Positions 43,760-53,754 of a DNA stretch of 64,000 nt are shown here, in pieces. A program made the position numbers and the translations under genes. How positions within the stretch are numbered: the stretch's first letter is position 1; each line of letters begins with the position of its first letter. Below the pieces are notes generated by a model. The model ran no database searches. It worked only from the letters and a program-made list of their open reading frames with translations, and was not told the origin of the DNA. The DNA is from Molanna angustata (lineage: Eukaryota; Arthropoda; Insecta; Trichoptera; Molannidae): the NCBI GenBank assembly GCA_963576475.1, contig OY754982.1:14822217-14886216 (forward strand). The letters run 5' to 3'.

Positions 43760-43807
43760 CTAAGTCTATGTACTTTACACATATGTAGGTAAAGTGCATA
43801 GACTTAG
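43760..43807. other. Hairpin, about 19-bp arms with one mismatch
   Basis: CTAAGTCTATGTACTTTAC mirrors GTAAAGTGCATAGACTTAG around a loop of about 10 nt. It lies exactly at the 5' edge of the mosaic LINE. Confidence 0.8.
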
Positions 43808-45188
43808 ATTCTGTCTCACATAAAATATTAATTCAAAAAATTAGGAAAATAACCAGTAATGAGTTGACTATAAAATGGTTTCAGTCATATTTAAGAAACA
43901 GAATGCAGGCGGTCATATTGGGTGGCGTAATTAGTTCATTCTCTCCAATTGAATATGGGGTACCTCAAGGTAGTGTATTGAGACCAACGCTGTTTCTTCT
44001 TTTTATAAATGATATGAATAAATTGGATATTGGTGGTTCCATAGTTTCTTTTGCTGATGATACGGTGTTATTGTTTAGTTCTCACAATCGTGCTCAAACG
44101 CATTATATAAATGGATGACCTCATATATTTCAGAAAGACGCCAGTCTGTGAGGGTTAATAACAATACATCCTTATCGGAAATTGTAAAAAGACTTGACGA
44201 CTTGATTCAAAACGAAGGAATTAATTCATTTGCTTATGCCGATGACCGTTTGCTCTTCAAATTTTGTAATCCCATATGCAAAAATCGTCTGGAAGTAGAT
44301 ACTGTTGAGTGCATCGAAAAAGTCGCCACGTAGATGTCTAGCAACAAGCTTAAACTGAACCCAACTAAAACAGAGTTTATGTGGGTAGCTTCACCACGGC
44401 GATAGCACCTCATTGAGATTACTCCTATCAACATCAACGGAGAAACACTCGTGCCAGCTGCAAGTGTCAAATTCTTGGGTATTCACTTGGACAATAAGTT
44501 GTCACTTGACCTTCAAATCTCAAAAACCAAGAATGAGACTAAAACACTTGTTAATTCATTCGTTGTGTCTCGGCTTGATTACTGCAACGGCATTTATGTT
44601 GGATTGCCGAATTATCAGCTCGAAAGATTACAGATGGTATTTAACACAACGGCAAGACTTATTTTCAGTGCAGAAAAACGATGTCACATAACTCCACTAC
44701 TAAACGAATTACACTGGTTGAAGTGTCCAGAGCGAATTGATTACAAAATTTGTTTGACAGTATATGGAACTCTGATGGAACCGGTTAAAAGAGCCCAAAA
44801 GGCTGTAATTAGAATAATTAATAAACGTCCAAGAAGATACCCATCTGATCAACTTTTTAAGGAATATTTTGTACTAGACGTCAGGCAAATTTACATGTTA
44901 AAATTAGGTACATATTTCTTTTCACACAGGACAATTCATAATCATGCAACACATACACATAACACACGAACAAATCTAAATCTTATAGTTCCAATAATTA
45001 AAGCCACTTTTAGTCAAAGATTCTACACTTTCCTTGGACCAAGACTATTCAATAAACTTACAAAATACATGAAAGAAAAAAAAATAGAACCCCATAACAC
45101 ACACCAATTGCGGACGATACTAACCAAATGGCTAATCCATTTGGGTAGGAACGAATCGGAGGACCTTCTATGTAGTGTGTTAGAATAG
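43805..45188 (+). pseudogene. Mosaic LINE reverse transcriptase (three source segments)
   Basis: Segment 1 (to about 44110): SHKILIQKIRKI-type start, TIKWFQSYLRNRMQAVILGG, YGVPQGSVLRPTLFLLFIND, SFADDTVLLFSS, nearly identical to the LINE at 22080-23339. Segment 2 (about 44107-44775): WMTSYISERRQSVRVNNN, FAYADDRLLFKF, SVKFLGIHLDNKLSLDLQIS, SRLDYCNGIYVGLPNYQLER, HWLKCPERIDYKICLTVYGT, a CR1-like RT C-terminal region with its own catalytic box. Segment 3 (to 45188): KRAQKAVIRIINKRPRRYPS, DQLFKEYFVLDVRQIY and WLIHLGRNESEDLLCSVLE, like the C-terminal domain of the first family. The second junction preserves the reading frame, leaving a 245-codon ORF. Dead as a whole because segment 1 to 2 is out of frame. 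Confidence 0.85.
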
Positions 45189-45594
45189 AATGACATTATG
45201 AGTACTATGCTGCACGACATAAGAATCAGCTGTATTGCAAAGAAACGGAAAGCTGGGTGATTCGACACAGTCAATGGACTAGTGAATCATCCAGGTGTCA
45301 TAAATAAGAAAAGCATTATGTAACCTAAGTTAAATATATATATTATGATGCATTTAAAAAAAAATTTGTTACTAGATTTAAGGAAAAATTGTATTTTATA
45401 TAATAATAATAATAAAATAAATAAATAATAAATAAAATAAAAATATAATGCTTACCAATTCTGTGCACTAAGTCATCGTTATGATGTAAATATGAAGTCG
45501 ATCAGACTTATAGTTTGGGATGTAGAGAGGACACAAAAAGGATCCGGCGACGTACGGCTTACACCATGCATTATATACAAAATCATACATACCA
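45189..45594. other. 3' UTR and A-rich tail of the mosaic LINE, then spacer
   Basis: Noncoding to an (AATA)n-rich tail at 45400-45450, consistent with retroposition of the 3' segment. After that is a trace of the repeat found at 62628 and 62771 (AAGTCGATC..CTTATAGTTTGGG, inverted). Confidence 0.6.
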
Positions 45595-45760
45595 TCACGC
45601 CGTGGTCCTCACGGGGTAGGCGCGAGAAATCCGAACGCTACATTTTTCTTTCTTGACACACATTCATCGCTTCGTCTACATTCATGAATCGTCTGTTGTT
45701 CGCGTTTTTTACATTTCCGTCTTTCAGAATATCGTTATCACATGGTCAAGCCATCCTTTT
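45595..45760 (-). pseudogene. LINE 3' end (family L1x), short
   Basis: Plus-strand CCATCACGCCGTGGTCCTCA, CGGGGTAGGCGCGAGAAATC, CGAACGCT, then the reverse complement of the RT tail with stops. It matches the 3' terminus at 720-800. Confidence 0.75.
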
Positions 45761-46757
45761 CTTGTGAAAATAGTGAAAACATAATTCTTCACTAGTAGTG
45801 GAGTGAGTAAAAATAAAATCTTAGTTTAGTTTGTGTAGTGTATAATAGTCCCCGGCAAACATCTTGAAATAGGTATCATGTGGATGGCCAAGACTTGTAT
45901 AGTAATTTATTATTAGGTACTTTAACAAATTATTATTTTATTTTATTTTATTTTAAGTATTTATTTTGGATATCCAACAGTACAGTAGAGTATAATGATA
46001 TTAAAAACGACTACGGTACATAATAATAGGACATCATATCAAGTAACTTTTAAATTTTTACATACAATTTACAACAAATGAGAAAAACAAAATTATAGGA
46101 TCACACCTGAAACATACAAAGAATAGTACAATGAAGATTATATTCTAGAATCATAACATGGGATTCTAACGTACTTAAGGATTAACGAAAAAGGTGTTGC
46201 AACCATTATGGTGACACAAACATATATGTATATACTAGAGATTATATACCCTTTTATTTATTTATGTCGTGTAGCAGTGTATATATTTTCTTTTTTCGTG
46301 GATATTACTTGCAAAAATCGAATAGATTAGCAAGTCTTGAATGTCGGCATTGACGAGCTGAACAAATAATATACAAGTAGCAAAACATGGCGATATTTTT
46401 TTTAATTAACCGATACATTTACGTTATTTTAATATTTCATCTGATTTAGATACTTTGTGTAACAATTATTTAACATATTAATATTGTTTCAGTTTTCAAA
46501 TGGTACTGCTTGTCTGTGGTTTATAGTTATTACAGGGTAATAAAATAACGAAATTCCACCTAATTCAACTTGAAATTACGGATGTGATATATTTATTTAT
46601 AATAAATAAATTGATCCAGAAAAATGATAATAACTGTAAACAAAACTATTTACCAAGATAACATAAACAAAAAAGGAAATAACAGCTCAATAACCTGCAT
46701 TCCAGTATTTTCTGCAATTTCAAATCATTATTATGTTTTTTCACTTCTTTCTACCTA
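45761..46757. other. AT-rich intergenic DNA
   Basis: No gene or known repeat recognised; a 105-codon frame beginning at 46624 crosses the inverted repeat at 46758 and is judged spurious. Confidence 0.5.
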
Positions 46758-47207
46758 CTCCAGTGGTCGTATTGTCCTAATATCCCGAAATTCAGAAGAA
46801 ATCAATTTTCATCAATCGTTTGTCAAAACTAGATATACGGAAGTTCTTTGGTATTGTCGTGCGTTTAAATTTTCAATGAATTGCAAAGTTTTCTCAAAAT
46901 ATTTTGATAATCTGGTTATTTGTCTCGTTTTCAATTTATGATGTAGGATTCTCTAAGAAAACGCTGTCGCTTGCCATCCCCGCCCCCCCTTAAAACTTAC
47001 GATTTTTTTATTTCCCGCCTAAATATTCAGCTTATGAACGGAAAAAAATATATTACAAGAACGGTTTGTTTTATTTAAATTAAAATATAGGTTCTTACAA
47101 GATAACATTGTTGACAACATTGTTGTTTTGAATTTTTGTTTTTTTGTTGTTTTATTCCATCTGTATTTCGGGATATTAAGATCGTAAGACCACTTACATG
47201 GAGACAG
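46758..47207. mobile_element. Inverted-repeat element, about 450 bp, non-autonomous
   Basis: Arms of about 40 bp: ACTCCAGTGGTCGTATTGTC, CTAATATCCCGAAATTCAG on the left; the right arm reads in reverse TCTCCATGTAAGTGGTCTTA, CGATCTTAATATCCCGAAATACAG. The interior is AT-rich with no ORF. Probably a MITE; superfamily unknown because the TSD is unclear. Confidence 0.6.
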
Positions 47208-47271
47208 CGCAATTGTGTATATATATTATTTTAATACTGATGGGAATCATGTATGTTTATATAGTCAATTG

Positions 47272-47310
47272 CAATCTTCACACCTTATAATTCATAAGGT
47301 GTGAAGATTG
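47272..47310. other. Perfect 17-bp hairpin
   Basis: CAATCTTCACACCTTAT, loop AATTC, ATAAGGTGTGAAGATTG. A tight stem-loop with no following T-run. Confidence 0.9.
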
Positions 47311-47746
47311 ACTCATTATATCAAGACTGAGATTAAATATTTTGTGTATTAATTATTTTGTGATGAACATTATTGTACAAATCCAGATAATAAAGAGATG
47401 TGTTTTATCAGAAAAACGTTAGGTATAATTTTTTGAAATTGTCTATTCAAATTAATTTTATTCTTTTTTTAAATTTCATAATTTTTAATTTCTCACAAAC
47501 AAAACTATTTACATATTTAAGGGACAAATAGATTTATGAAATAAACAAAAAAATACAATATGACATAAACGTAAAATGAACAGATAAGTACAAACAAGTA
47601 ATTAAAAAAAAATGAGGACATTCTTATCACGGTTTTCTTTACGTTGAAATGTTACCGTCAAAATAAATTCATTAAAATGAGATCCATCAAAATACTCCTC
47701 GGTTTTACGAAAAAAACTATCATTTTTGTTTAATTTGTATAAATTT
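47311..47746. other. AT-rich spacer
   Basis: Nothing recognised. Confidence 0.5.
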
Positions 47747-47935
47747 GTCGGCCTTTGTGGCTCAGTTGATTATGTATCTGACTGCTGATCCAAAGGTCCC
47801 GGGTTCGATTCCCGGTGAAGACACAGTTTTAAATCATGTTTTTAGTCTGAATCTGTGAGACGTTAAATTAATATTTGACATAGTACCTACCTGTTAGTTT
47901 CTCGAGAAGTAATATAAATACAAAATTGTTTAATT
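47747..47935 (+). repeat. SINE family A, plus-strand copy
   Basis: GTCGGCCTTTGTGGCTCAGT (A box region), CTGACTGCTGATCCAAAGG, the B box GGGTTCGATTCCCGG, body AGTCTGAATCTGTGAGACGT and tail GTTAGTTTCTCGAGAAGTAA. Confidence 0.88.
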
Positions 47936-48176
47936 TTAACAAAATATTACATGCATTGTCATCGGGAGTATACAAAGTTTGGAAGTTTCAGAGGTCTAAC
48001 GGGTCGAGAAGTTTGTTAATAAAAAGAGTGTAAAAACAAATCAAAAAAAATATTAACAATTATTGTATGTTTGTCTGTGGCGGAAAAGAAAGGGAAGAAA
48101 AGGATGGGAGATGGATTAAATTTGTTACTAATTAAAGAAATAAAAATATGTAAGTACAATAATTAAATAATTAAAC

Positions 48177-48556
48177 AGGATATTACGTAAAATATTAGGC
48201 TCAAGACCAGGAATTGCGGCAGGTACCTGGAGACCACGAAGCAATGAGGAAATTCGTGCATTGACAGGACAACCTTTATTCACCAGCGAAATCAGGTCCA
48301 TAAGATTAGCTTGGATTGGACATGTTGTCAGATCAGGGGAAGAAAGAGCCACACAACGTATCCTGCAAAATAACCCTGTGGGCAAGAGACCCCTGGGAAG
48401 ACCAAATCAGAGATTGATGGACAATGTTACCCGAGATCTGAACGTGCTGAATGCTTGTGATGACTGGGAGTCCACTGCAACTGACAGGAATGCTTGGAAA
48501 GCTATTGTTCAGGAGGCTAAAGCTCTACCGGAGTTGTATGGCATTCGGAAGTAAGT
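48177..48556 (+). pseudogene. LINE reverse transcriptase C-terminal tail, open frame
   Basis: Plus-strand frame RILRKILGSRPGIAAGTWRP, RSNEEIRALTGQPLFTSEIR, SIRLAWIGHVVRSGEERATQ, KRPLGRPNQRLMDNVTRDLN, WESTATDRNAWKAIVQEAKA, ending LPELYGIRK and stop. It is uninterrupted for about 125 codons but lacks everything upstream, so it is a 5'-truncated RTE-like insertion of yet another family. Confidence 0.85.
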
Positions 48557-49399
48557 AATTACAATAATTAAAAATATTAACAATATACAAGATAACGCTA
48601 TTCTTCTAAATAAAGTTATTGTAGCAGTTATTACTAGCAGTGAATACAACAGAATATGGGATAGGTACTGTCTGAGATGCAGTATATTATATTCTCAATA
48701 GCAAAATTAATTCTCCTGCTCTTATTACCTATATATCTTTCAACATCCCTACCTGTAGAACTAGACACACTCCTCTTTTCCACCTAACCACTCAGCACAC
48801 TAACTATGCTCAACATACAACAATCTACAGAATCTGTAATACATACAATAGGCATTTCCAAAAGTTCACATATTCTTACTAAGCGCCCCTACATTTAAAA
48901 AATATATATATTATAATGTTACTCAACACTTACTATACTGGAAACATACAATTTCACACATCATTCACACAATAGGTATCTCACCATAATATGTAACTAT
49001 TCCAAACTTATCTTAAAATATACCTACTACAACAACCCCAGTGACAACCTGTTATTTACTTAAATCATCTTTATTTTATATAATTTATTATACGCTTTAT
49101 GTTGTCCTCTTAATAAATAAATAAACACCACGTAAAGAAAACGCCAATTTAAAATTTTCAGATTGGTACACAAAACGGAATTTGATACATATAAGTAGGT
49201 AAGTACACGCATAATATGACTATTTCGTAGAAATAATCAGTCATATTCATATTAATTTGATAAGAGAATAAACATTATACAAGTTATGTATTTTACGTAT
49301 ATAATTAGATATATTATTATTTTTAATCAATTTACCACGAATATATTACGTCAATAGTCAAGTGGTCATGTCAATAGTCAAAGAATATTTAAGTTTCCT
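48557..49399. other. AT-rich intergenic DNA
   Basis: Nothing recognised. Confidence 0.5.
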
Positions 49400-49505
49400 G
49401 TTTATAATATCTTTAGATGTAATAGAACTCCATATAATAATTATATCCATGATATGGGTAATCACGAGGGTTTTGCTTTCGCCGGTTGTGCCAGACTTGC
49501 CCACC
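49400..49505. mobile_element. Half of a foldback MITE (family P)
   Basis: TATAATATCTTTAGATGTAA, TAGAACTCCATATAATAATT, GAGGGTTTTGCTTTCGCCGG and CCAGACTTGCCCACC match the right arm of 24302-24489; the left arm is absent. Confidence 0.8.
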
Positions 49506-49822
49506 AGGAAGAATAAAACAAAAATTCAAACATAACTATGTAAATTCTACTATAACACAATTATCATACACACTCTCACACATAGACACATATACATACA
49601 TACATACATACTTCCATATTTTACTTCATCATCCCCATACCGGTCGCCGACATATTATTCTATTAGGCATAAAAAATGCAAACAAAATGTTCTCTATTAT
49701 CTGTTCACCACATTATACTGTTTAACTTTTTTTCCTTGCAATGTTTTCATAAGTGGCCGTCTGCGCCGGTGTGGAGATAGACCGCCGGTGTGGAGATAGA
49801 CCACCCGTGCGTTAAAAGTACA
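49506..49822. other. Flank of the BEL element
   Basis: A CATA-rich simple repeat at 49586-49612 and a short duplication CGCCGGTGTGGAGATAGACC at about 49764 and 49783. Confidence 0.5.
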
Positions 49823-49827
49823 GTGAC
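49823..49827. repeat. Target-site duplication of the BEL element (left)
   Basis: GTGAC directly abuts the left LTR and is repeated at 60182-60186 after the right LTR; 5 bp is the BEL/Pao norm. Confidence 0.9.
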
Positions 49828-50330
49828 TGTTACCGACACCCTCACGGGCAGCGATCACAAATAACACAAAGGGGGGGGTGGTTCGCCTCCTCACCAGGTC
49901 TTGTCGAGTAGATCCACCGCACCTCCGCGGTACACAGTGACATGCACCGAAGAGGAGAGATAGAACGCCCTGCTTGCAGGCAACAGAAGTGATCCAAAAT
50001 CAGCGGCAGTCCAAATCCAGGCAGGGTCAAATGAAGGTGTAGCGGGTCCAATACAAAGCAATCCAAATCCAAGAGAAGTCCAGCGAGTGTCGTAATCCGT
50101 GTGAGCAGCAAAGGTCCGATGAGAGATAAATAAAACAAGCGTGTGTCGTGGATATCAGAACAGGAATGTTTATTTCGCAAAAATCACATATATTTATATG
50201 CGGCCGCCGGTCGTAAGGCGGCGGCCCGAACAATACAAGTACAGGGGGCAGGGGGTGTGGGGTTTTTCCCACCGCTCACCGCTGCTTGCACCGTCTAATT
50301 CGTTGTGTCTTTGCGCTCTCGTCCGTAACA
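49828..50330 (-). repeat. 3' LTR of the BEL element (503 bp)
   Basis: Begins TGTTACCGACACC and ends GTCCGTAACA on the plus strand. It lacks about 110 bp present in the other LTR, at a site flanked by TCTA there. Frames within it (for example 49842-50180) also occur in the other LTR and are not genes. Confidence 0.95.
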
Positions 50331-50340
50331 TTCTCCCCCC
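50331..50340 (-). promoter_or_regulatory. Polypurine tract of the BEL element
   Basis: GGGGGGAGAA on the minus strand immediately before the 3' LTR, where plus-strand DNA synthesis would be primed. An adjacent hairpin GTGTTGC-TTC-GCAACAC lies at 50341-50357, followed by an A15 run on plus. Confidence 0.8.
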
Positions 50341-50375
50341 GTGTTGCTTCGCAACACAAAAAAAAAAAAAAAACG

Positions 50376-53300
50376 TTAACGGACGAGAACTGGTAAAGCT
50401 GCAATTTTCACTGCTGGTTTGTCGTATTCCCCGGTGGCGGTCCGTACCCGTACGGTGCGGACTTGTCCATCTGCCGCGGTGGTCGTCCCAATGATGCGGC
50501 CCCGCGGCCAGTGGTTGCGTGGCAGGGAAGCGTCCATTATCACGACGAGGTCCCCGTTTTTGAGGGGTGCTGATGGCTCTCTCCATTTCTTCCGTTGGGC
50601 CAGAGTGGGAAAATATTCCCGTATCCACCGGCGCCAGAACATGTCGGCCAGTTGCTGGGCCAGTCTCCACTGCTTCCTTAGACACACTTCCTCCTGCCGC
50701 TCGGTAAACATCGATAGGTTGGGCCTTTGCCCTGCTGATCCAAGCAGGAAGTGGTTAGGTGTTAACGGCTCTTCGTCCTTGGGGTCAACCGATACGTGCG
50801 TGAGCGGCCGACTGTTTATGCTGTACTCCACCTCAGCTAGTGTCGTGAGGAGCGTCTCTTCGCGTGGGACTCGTTCCTTCAGTGTCTCCCGCAGCGCTAC
50901 CTTCACTGAGCGCACAAATCTTTCCCAGGCGCCGCCCATGTGCGGAGCCGATGGTGGATTAAATCTCCATTCTATGCGGCGGTTCGCTAGCTCACAGTTG
51001 ACTTGTTTGTCGTCTCGCAGGCTTTCGAGAGCGTCCCGCATTTCCTTATCAGCACCTCTAAAATTCGTGCCGTTGTCGCTATAAAAGGCGACGGGCTGAC
51101 CGCGCCTTGCTGTCATCCTCCGTATCGCCATGATGGCTCCGTCGCTGCTTAGCGAGGAGACAAGCTCGATATGCACGGCGCGTGTCACCATGCAGGTGAA
51201 CAACGCGCCGTATCTTTTTTCTCTCCGCCGTCCAACCGCGACCAACATGGGACCAAACATGTCCAGGCCGCAGTGCGTGAATGGTCGCTCGTGGTGCGCT
51301 AGCCTGCCCTGCGGTAGTTGGCCCATCATAGGCGGTGACGGCTTCGCTCGCGCCTGCTGGCAGTGCAGGCATTCGTGCAGTACCTTGCGCACTGCGGTCC
51401 TCATGCGTACGATCGTAAATGCAGTTCTTAGGTCGGCGATTGTCCGCTCGCACCCACCGTGCTGAGCCCGCTCGTGGTAATGCCTTATCATGAGGTGAGT
51501 GTATTTATGCGTCCCATCCAGTATTATGGGTGCTTGCACGCCACGCGCCGTCTCGTTGAGCGCGCCTAGCCGTGTCCCCATGCGCAGCACGCCTTGTTCA
51601 TCGACGAAGGGACTCAACTGTATAAGTCTGCTTCCCGCCGTAATCCTCTCCCCCCGTCGTAGCGCCGCTGCATCCTCTCCAAAGCTTTCCCTTTGGCAAT
51701 GCGTGATCCATACTTTTTCGGCCCGCACCAATTCCATGGCCGTGAGTTCACAGCCGGCCGGTCCCTGGCGCCGACATCGTTCCGTAAATCGCAATGCCCA
51801 TGCTGTTGTTCTTATTAGTCGTGTCCACGACGAGAATCTAGACACGTCAGGGATGGCCTCGTTCCGTCCTTGCTCCTGCACCGCCGTCATGACGTGTCGT
51901 GGACGCATCTCCAAGTTGATGTCGTCGTGTCGCACGCGCTTCGTGTACTCCACGGGCCAGTCAGCTGGCGGTTTCCTCAGAAACCCCGGTCCCCCGAACC
52001 ACATGCCGTCGGGGGTAAGGTCGGGCATCTCCCCGCACCTCGTGCCTAAGTCAGCCGGATTTGAGGCGGTAGGCACCCACCGCCAGCTCTTGATCTCCGT
52101 AAGCTCGTCGATTTCGCCCAACCGGTTTGCCACGAACGTTGAGTAGGACCGCGGGTCACTCCTTAACCATTGCAGAACCGTGGTTGAGTCAGTCCAGTGT
52201 ATTGTCTCAGTTATATGACTCTTCATTTCCTTTTTTATCGTGGCTGCTAGCCTCGCCGCCATTAACGCTGCCTGTAACTCAAGGCGGGGTATCGACAGCG
52301 GCCGTAGCGGCGCCACCTTGCACTTGCCGGTGAGAAACGCCACGCGCGTCTCGCCGGGTGTTGTCTCCGCCAAATAGGCGACTGCGCAGCATGCTTGCTC
52401 TGACGCGTCGCTGAATAGATGGAGCGTACGTCTCGCTCTTGGGTCCCACACACAGCATATCGGGAGGGCAAGCCTACTGGCAGCCAAGCCAGCCTTGAGT
52501 GATAACCACTCGCCCATAATCTCTGGCGGTAGTGTCTCGTCCCACTCAATATTCGACCGCCACACTTGCTGTAGTAATATTTTTGCACGGATCGTCAGAC
52601 AGGCGACGATTCCAAGCGGGTCGAATATTTTCATTACCTCCCCAAGCATCTTCCTTTTGGTGGTACCATCCTCGTTATTTTCCCAAAGGTGGTTAAAGGT
52701 GAACACGAATTCATCCGTCGTCGGGTCCCATTTAACCCCCAGCACTCGCTCGGTTGCATCGCTGCAGCTGTGAATTTCTATGGCGGCCGGTTTGCGGTTG
52801 CCGTCTGCTACTGCCCGCCTGACATGCGGGTGATTAGATGTCCAATTCGTCAGCTCAAAGCCGCCTTCACGTAAGACAGCTGTGACGTCCCTCGCCATAC
52901 TGATGGCTTCTCTGGGGCTCTCTACTGCGTCCAAATAGTCATCCATATAAAATTTGGCTTTGATGGCCGCTGCAGCCTCCGGGTGGCTCACCTCATGCTG
53001 CTCGGCGACCTTTTCTCGCACAAACTGTGCGCTACAAGGTGAGCTTTTAGCTCCAAACATCATCGATGTTAGCACATACGTGCTCACTGGTTCATTTCGG
53101 GTGGGCCTCCAGAGAAACAATTGCGAAGCTTGGTCCTCCGTCCGTATCTTCACTCGAAGAAACATCTCTCGTATGTCCGCTGCGATGGCGACTCTTCCCT
53201 CGCGAAATCGCAGGACATTCCCCATCAGGGAGGTTAGGAGATCAGGCCCCGCCAATAGCTCGTCGTTGAGAGAGGTCCCCCGGCACTTGCTTGCTGCGTC

Positions 53301-53432
53301 GAACACCACCCGCAGCTTGCCCGGTTTGTTAGGGTTGCGCACCGCAAAGTGTGGTAGGTACCACGCCCGACTGGATGTCACGGACTCGCCGGGCGCTAGC
53401 CGGCGCGCGTAACCCTTTTCCACAAGGTCCAT
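50376..53432 (-). CDS. pol: BEL/Pao Pol, RT-RNase H-integrase part (1018 codons)
   Basis: Intact frame from the LINE junction to the stop. Reverse transcriptase: GKLRVVFDAASK near residue 38, IAADIREMFLRV near 83, and the catalytic FYMDDYLDAV at 161-170. RNase H: LHLFSDASEQACCAVAYL near 335, LELQAALMAARL, and WTDSTTVLQWLR near 415. Integrase: HHCC zinc finger (HYHERAQHGG...CLHCQQAR, about 640-690), DDE core with LDMFGP, YSDNGTNFRG and MGGAWERFVRS. C-terminal domain (about 910-1018, PLTPNHFLLG, GDLVVIMD, WPRGRI) typical of BEL integrases. The ATG at the start is internal: the natural frame continues upstream across the LINE insertion. The role was replication and insertion of the element. GC-rich codon use contrasts with the AT-rich surroundings. 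Confidence 0.95.
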   Translation of the reverse strand: MDLVEKGYARRLAPGESVTSSRAWYLPHFAVRNPNKPGKLRVVFDAASKCRGTSLNDELLAGPDLLTSLMGNVLRFREGRVAIAADIREMFLRVKIRTEDQASQLFLWRPTRNEPVSTYVLTSMMFGAKSSPCSAQFVREKVAEQHEVSHPEAAAAIKAKFYMDDYLDAVESPREAISMARDVTAVLREGGFELTNWTSNHPHVRRAVADGNRKPAAIEIHSCSDATERVLGVKWDPTTDEFVFTFNHLWENNEDGTTKRKMLGEVMKIFDPLGIVACLTIRAKILLQQVWRSNIEWDETLPPEIMGEWLSLKAGLAASRLALPICCVWDPRARRTLHLFSDASEQACCAVAYLAETTPGETRVAFLTGKCKVAPLRPLSIPRLELQAALMAARLAATIKKEMKSHITETIHWTDSTTVLQWLRSDPRSYSTFVANRLGEIDELTEIKSWRWVPTASNPADLGTRCGEMPDLTPDGMWFGGPGFLRKPPADWPVEYTKRVRHDDINLEMRPRHVMTAVQEQGRNEAIPDVSRFSSWTRLIRTTAWALRFTERCRRQGPAGCELTAMELVRAEKVWITHCQRESFGEDAAALRRGERITAGSRLIQLSPFVDEQGVLRMGTRLGALNETARGVQAPIILDGTHKYTHLMIRHYHERAQHGGCERTIADLRTAFTIVRMRTAVRKVLHECLHCQQARAKPSPPMMGQLPQGRLAHHERPFTHCGLDMFGPMLVAVGRRREKRYGALFTCMVTRAVHIELVSSLSSDGAIMAIRRMTARRGQPVAFYSDNGTNFRGADKEMRDALESLRDDKQVNCELANRRIEWRFNPPSAPHMGGAWERFVRSVKVALRETLKERVPREETLLTTLAEVEYSINSRPLTHVSVDPKDEEPLTPNHFLLGSAGQRPNLSMFTERQEEVCLRKQWRLAQQLADMFWRRWIREYFPTLAQRKKWREPSAPLKNGDLVVIMDASLPRNHWPRGRIIGTTTAADGQVRTVRVRTATGEYDKPAVKIAALPVLVR

Positions 53433-53438
53433 AATTTT
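53432..53438. repeat. Target-site duplication of nested LINE (left)
   Basis: TAATTTT here and at 57361-57367 brackets the LINE; both copies lie in BEL pol sequence. Confidence 0.85.
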
Positions 53439-53454
53439 ATTTATTTATTTATTT

Positions 53455-53754
53455 GGTTTATTTGGGACAATAACAGCATCATTAACTAATATGAATATAA
53501 AACAATGAATAATAAATCAAGGCCAAAAAACTGTCCACAAAGTACATATTTACAGTTGATTCTGAAAAAATATTAATATTTTATACCTATTAAAAACTAA
53601 AATAAAAATTAAAAAAAAACTAAAAAAAATATATACATAACAAAAGCAACAAGGATAATGACGGAGATGGGGGAGGAACTGTAGGAATAGAAAAAGAAAA
53701 GTGGAGGAATGTGAGAGGTAGAGAAACTATGGTATGTCACAACACCTTTCGTCA
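53455..53754 (-). other. 3' UTR of the nested LINE
   Basis: About 300 bp of A/T-rich noncoding sequence between the ORF2 stop and the AAAT tail; includes A-rich runs near 53610. Confidence 0.7.

Noticed and set aside
46624..46941. A 105-codon plus-strand frame
   Set aside because: Crosses into the arm of the inverted-repeat element at 46758, so it cannot be a host gene as it stands.
49842..50180. A 112-codon frame present twice (also 59583-59921)
   Set aside because: Lies wholly inside the LTRs and is duplicated because the LTRs are; no evidence of translation.
50419..53412. Several 100-220 codon plus-strand frames opposite BEL pol
   Set aside because: Antisense shadows of a GC-rich coding region with no motifs of their own.
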